From Anaeromyces robustus (Eukaryota; Neocallimastigomycota; Neocallimastigomycetes; Neocallimastigales; Neocallimastigaceae): a stretch of 12,557 bases of DNA. The stretch covers positions 1-12,557 of the forward strand of contig MCFG01000728.1 of NCBI GenBank assembly GCA_002104895.1, read 5' to 3'. The notes beneath the pieces were generated by a model. That model did not search any database, was not told the DNA's origin, and saw nothing but the letters and a program-made list of their open reading frames with translations. Positions 10,698 to 12,557 of this stretch are shown here, piece after piece. Within the stretch, counting starts at the first letter, position 1; the number at the start of each line of letters is the position of its first letter. The translations under genes were made by a program, and so were the position numbers.

Positions 10698-10723
10698 CGC
10701 TCTAACAACTGAGCTATCGAAGG
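10698..10723 (-). pseudogene. 5' portion of a tRNA-Tyr (nucleotides 1-26)
   Basis: Read on the minus strand, the sequence runs CCTTCGA (5' acceptor strand), TA, GCTC (D-stem), AGTTGTTA (D-loop), GAGC (D-stem) and G26. The acceptor strand CCTTCGA followed by TAGCTCAG is characteristic of eukaryotic tRNA-Tyr. The D-loop has one change from the usual GG. The A-box promoter (TAGCTCAGTTG) is present. The sequence stops being tRNA exactly after position 26. There is no anticodon stem, no GTA anticodon, no TTCGA T-loop and no 3' acceptor strand within the following 100 bases. This is a truncated tRNA relic, not a working gene. Confidence 0.75.
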
Positions 10724-10727
10724 ATCT

Positions 10728-10743
10728 TTATTCATTATTTACA
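10728..10743. repeat. Right copy of the 16-base direct repeat
   Basis: This is identical to 10661-10676. The 51 bases between the copies hold the tRNA fragment plus 21 AT-rich bases on its 3' side (10677-10697) and four bases (10724-10727) on its 5' side. Confidence 0.65.
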
Positions 10744-11712
10744 CATAAATCACGAATAATATTAATTAATTTTCTTTTTTTTTATTTTTTTTTTACTATT
10801 TTTTTATTAAATAGTTATTATTTTTTTTTTTAACTTTTATATATATATATGTATGTATAACTTTAATTAATTAATGCTATTTCGTTTTTATTATTGTTGT
10901 TTTTTTGTCATTTTCTTTTTTTTTTTTTTTTTTTTTGTTCTTGATTTATTTATTTTTGCTTTATTATTATTGTTGTTACTATTTTTTTTAATAATTGTAT
11001 TAAAAAAAAAAAAAAACTTCATTACAAAAATAACATTATATTATATATATTCAATAAAAAAAGGGATAGAAAGTTAATGTTTTTTTTTTTTTTTTTTTTT
11101 TGCTCTCTTTGTTCCCTTTTATATTAATGTTATTATTATTTGTTATATAATTGTTTTATTTATTTTTTTTTTCTTTTTTATAGATAAAGAAAAAAAATTG
11201 AAATTATTTAATGTATGTAAATATATATATATTACTTTACTTTTTGATATTTATTATAAAAAAAATTAAGAAATAAAAATAAATATATATATGATGAAGA
11301 AAACAAAAAAAAAAAAAAAAAAATTAATAATATATAAATTGTACAAGCATTTTGAAAAAATAAAATAAAATAAAATAAAATAAAATAAATAAATAATTAA
11401 ATAAATAGAATTTAAAAATAAAATTATAATATATAAAAGAAATAAAAATAAATAATAATTATATAAAAATAAAAAAAAATAAGATATTAATAATTTTTAT
11501 AATTATTTAATATTATTATTATCTTTATTTTTTTTATTGTATTATATATATTATTTTTTATTTTTTATTTATATATATATATATATTATTTATTTATTTA
11601 TTTATTTTATTTTTCTTTATTTTATTTTATTTTATTTATCTATTCTTTTTTTTTTTTTTTTTTTTTTATTTTTTTCAATATATATGTACACTAGAAAAAA
11701 AAAAATTAAAAG
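10744..11712. other. AT-rich region between convergent genes, no gene supported
   Basis: Poly-T and poly-A runs (for example 10917-10936, 11078-11101, 11306-11323, 11647-11667), ATT and TTG blocks, an AAAAT block (11359-11388) and its complement (11612-11638) fill this stretch. Open frames at 10874-11077 and 11537-11758 are Phe/Leu/Ile translations of these runs. The 3' untranslated region of the right-end gene should lie near 11600-11712. Confidence 0.6.
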
Positions 11713-12266
11713 TTATATCTCATATCTAATAAGGTTTTTCTTATTAAATATAAAGTAATCATTAGTTGTTGATATAATGATAGGTTTAGAATTGGATTCT
11801 TGATAGTTTTCATAGAAAGATGGATCACTAATTAAATTTAAATCTATTGTAGTATTAGAATATCGTAACGGTGTAGTATCTAATGCACAACAAATATTTT
11901 GCCTATCAAATGAATATGATGGACTAATTAGAATTTAATATATAATAATATATAAATTAATAAATATTAATTATATATATATATTTATAAATTTTATATA
12001 ATAATAAATTATTATTTAATCTTTGTTTATGATTATTAATATTTACCTACCGAATATTTTTCAAAATTTTTGTATCTTTTTCTTCATTAACACCATATCC
12101 TAATAATGCAGCATCTTTTTGTATATTAATATTAATATATTAATATATAATAATAGATAATTTAAAAAAATAAATTAATAAATAAATAAATTAAAAGTTA
12201 AATAATAATAAATAATTAAATTTTTATTTCTTCATAATATTAAAATAATTTTCATCAATGAAAATA

Positions 12267-12298
<32 letters not shown>

Positions 12299-12557
12299 AA
12301 ATTAAAACTTACATAATGATTCTAATTCAACACCATCAACATTTTTTCAATTCTTTATCTTTTTTTATTAATCTGGCTAAATATTTATGAGTTGATATTT
12401 TTGGAGTATAAGGTAATGATCTAGTATTACCAATATATTCAAATTTTTGTCTATTTCCAATTTGTTCTTTAGTAGCTTTTTTCAATATTGGTTAAAAAAT
12501 TTTCCATTCATTATTATTATCTAATAATGATTTTAGAATACATTTGGTTGACTTTCA
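11713..12557 (-). pseudogene. 3' part of an unrecognised three-exon gene with a stop and a frameshift
   Basis: On the minus strand three exon pieces join cleanly: 12557-12313 (runs off the window), 12114-12051 and 11923-11713, with TAA at 11715-11713. Intron 1 (12312-12115) has donor GTAAGT and phase 1. Intron 2 (12050-11924) has donor GTAGGT, acceptor CTAATTAG and phase 2. Both joins keep the frame and give ESLYAALLGYG and KNIRPSYSFD. The first exon piece contains FEYIGNTRSLPYTPKISTHK and the last contains CCALDTTPLRYSNTTIDLNL and DPSFYENYQ. Composition is that of a normal folded protein, unlike the low-complexity gene to the left. Two lesions are present. A TAA lies at 12494-12492 inside KIF|PILKKATKEQ. 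One extra A lies in the run at 12347-12342 and shifts the frame just before NVDGVELESL. In addition, TGA is in frame at the very edge (12557-12555), so the exon may start after the AG at 12553-12552. The family is not recognised. Because splice sites and the remaining frame are intact, this is either a young pseudogene or a gene with base-call errors. Confidence 0.7.

Noticed and set aside
10600-10723. Complete tRNA-Tyr gene with intron on the minus strand
   Set aside because: After G26 there is no anticodon stem or GTA anticodon, and no T-arm or 3' acceptor strand in the next 100 bases.

Overview
The window comes from an extremely AT-rich eukaryotic nuclear genome. It has spliced genes with GT-AG introns, asparagine- and glutamine-rich coding sequence, very long ATTT, ATT and AAAAT microsatellites, and wide intergenic gaps that are almost only A and T. 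The best guess is an anaerobic gut fungus (Neocallimastigomycetes). The Ser-Pro-rich, Asn-rich protein style and the huge AT intergenic regions fit that group. A dictyostelid or another AT-rich protist cannot be excluded from the sequence alone. The standard genetic code fits the intact genes.

Layout from left to right. Positions 1-824 are two compound tetranucleotide arrays plus an ATT array. Positions 825-2110 are unremarkable AT-rich sequence. Around 2111-2691 on the plus strand lies a decayed coding region with several stops and two frame changes. It is followed by a nearly pure AAAAT pentamer array (about 2751-2947). Positions 3320-6535 on the minus strand hold one gene. I reconstruct it as two exons joined by a 465-base intron whose donor and acceptor phases match, giving a 916-residue low-complexity protein rich in Asn, Ser, His and Gln, of unknown function. 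Positions 6536-8789 form a 2.25 kb intergenic region with no gene that I can support.

Positions 8790-10122 on the plus strand hold the one clearly identified gene. It is a five-exon gene for the small (sigma) subunit of the AP-3 adaptor complex, which carries cargo from Golgi or endosomes to the vacuole or lysosome. All four of its introns are in phase 0. Downstream, a 26-nucleotide 5' portion of a tRNA-Tyr (minus strand, 10698-10723) sits between two perfect 16-base direct repeats. This looks like a retroposed tRNA fragment. The right end (11713-12557, minus strand) is the 3' part of an unrecognised three-exon gene that carries one in-frame stop and one homopolymer frameshift. It is either a recent pseudogene or affected by sequence errors.

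The genes show no functional relationship to each other. The Asn-rich gene and the AP-3 sigma gene are divergent, and the AP-3 sigma gene and the right-end gene are convergent. The most interesting items are the tRNA-Tyr fragment between direct repeats, the two decayed or damaged genes whose stops mostly look like CAA/CAG-to-TAA/TAG changes, and the duplicated microsatellite at the left.
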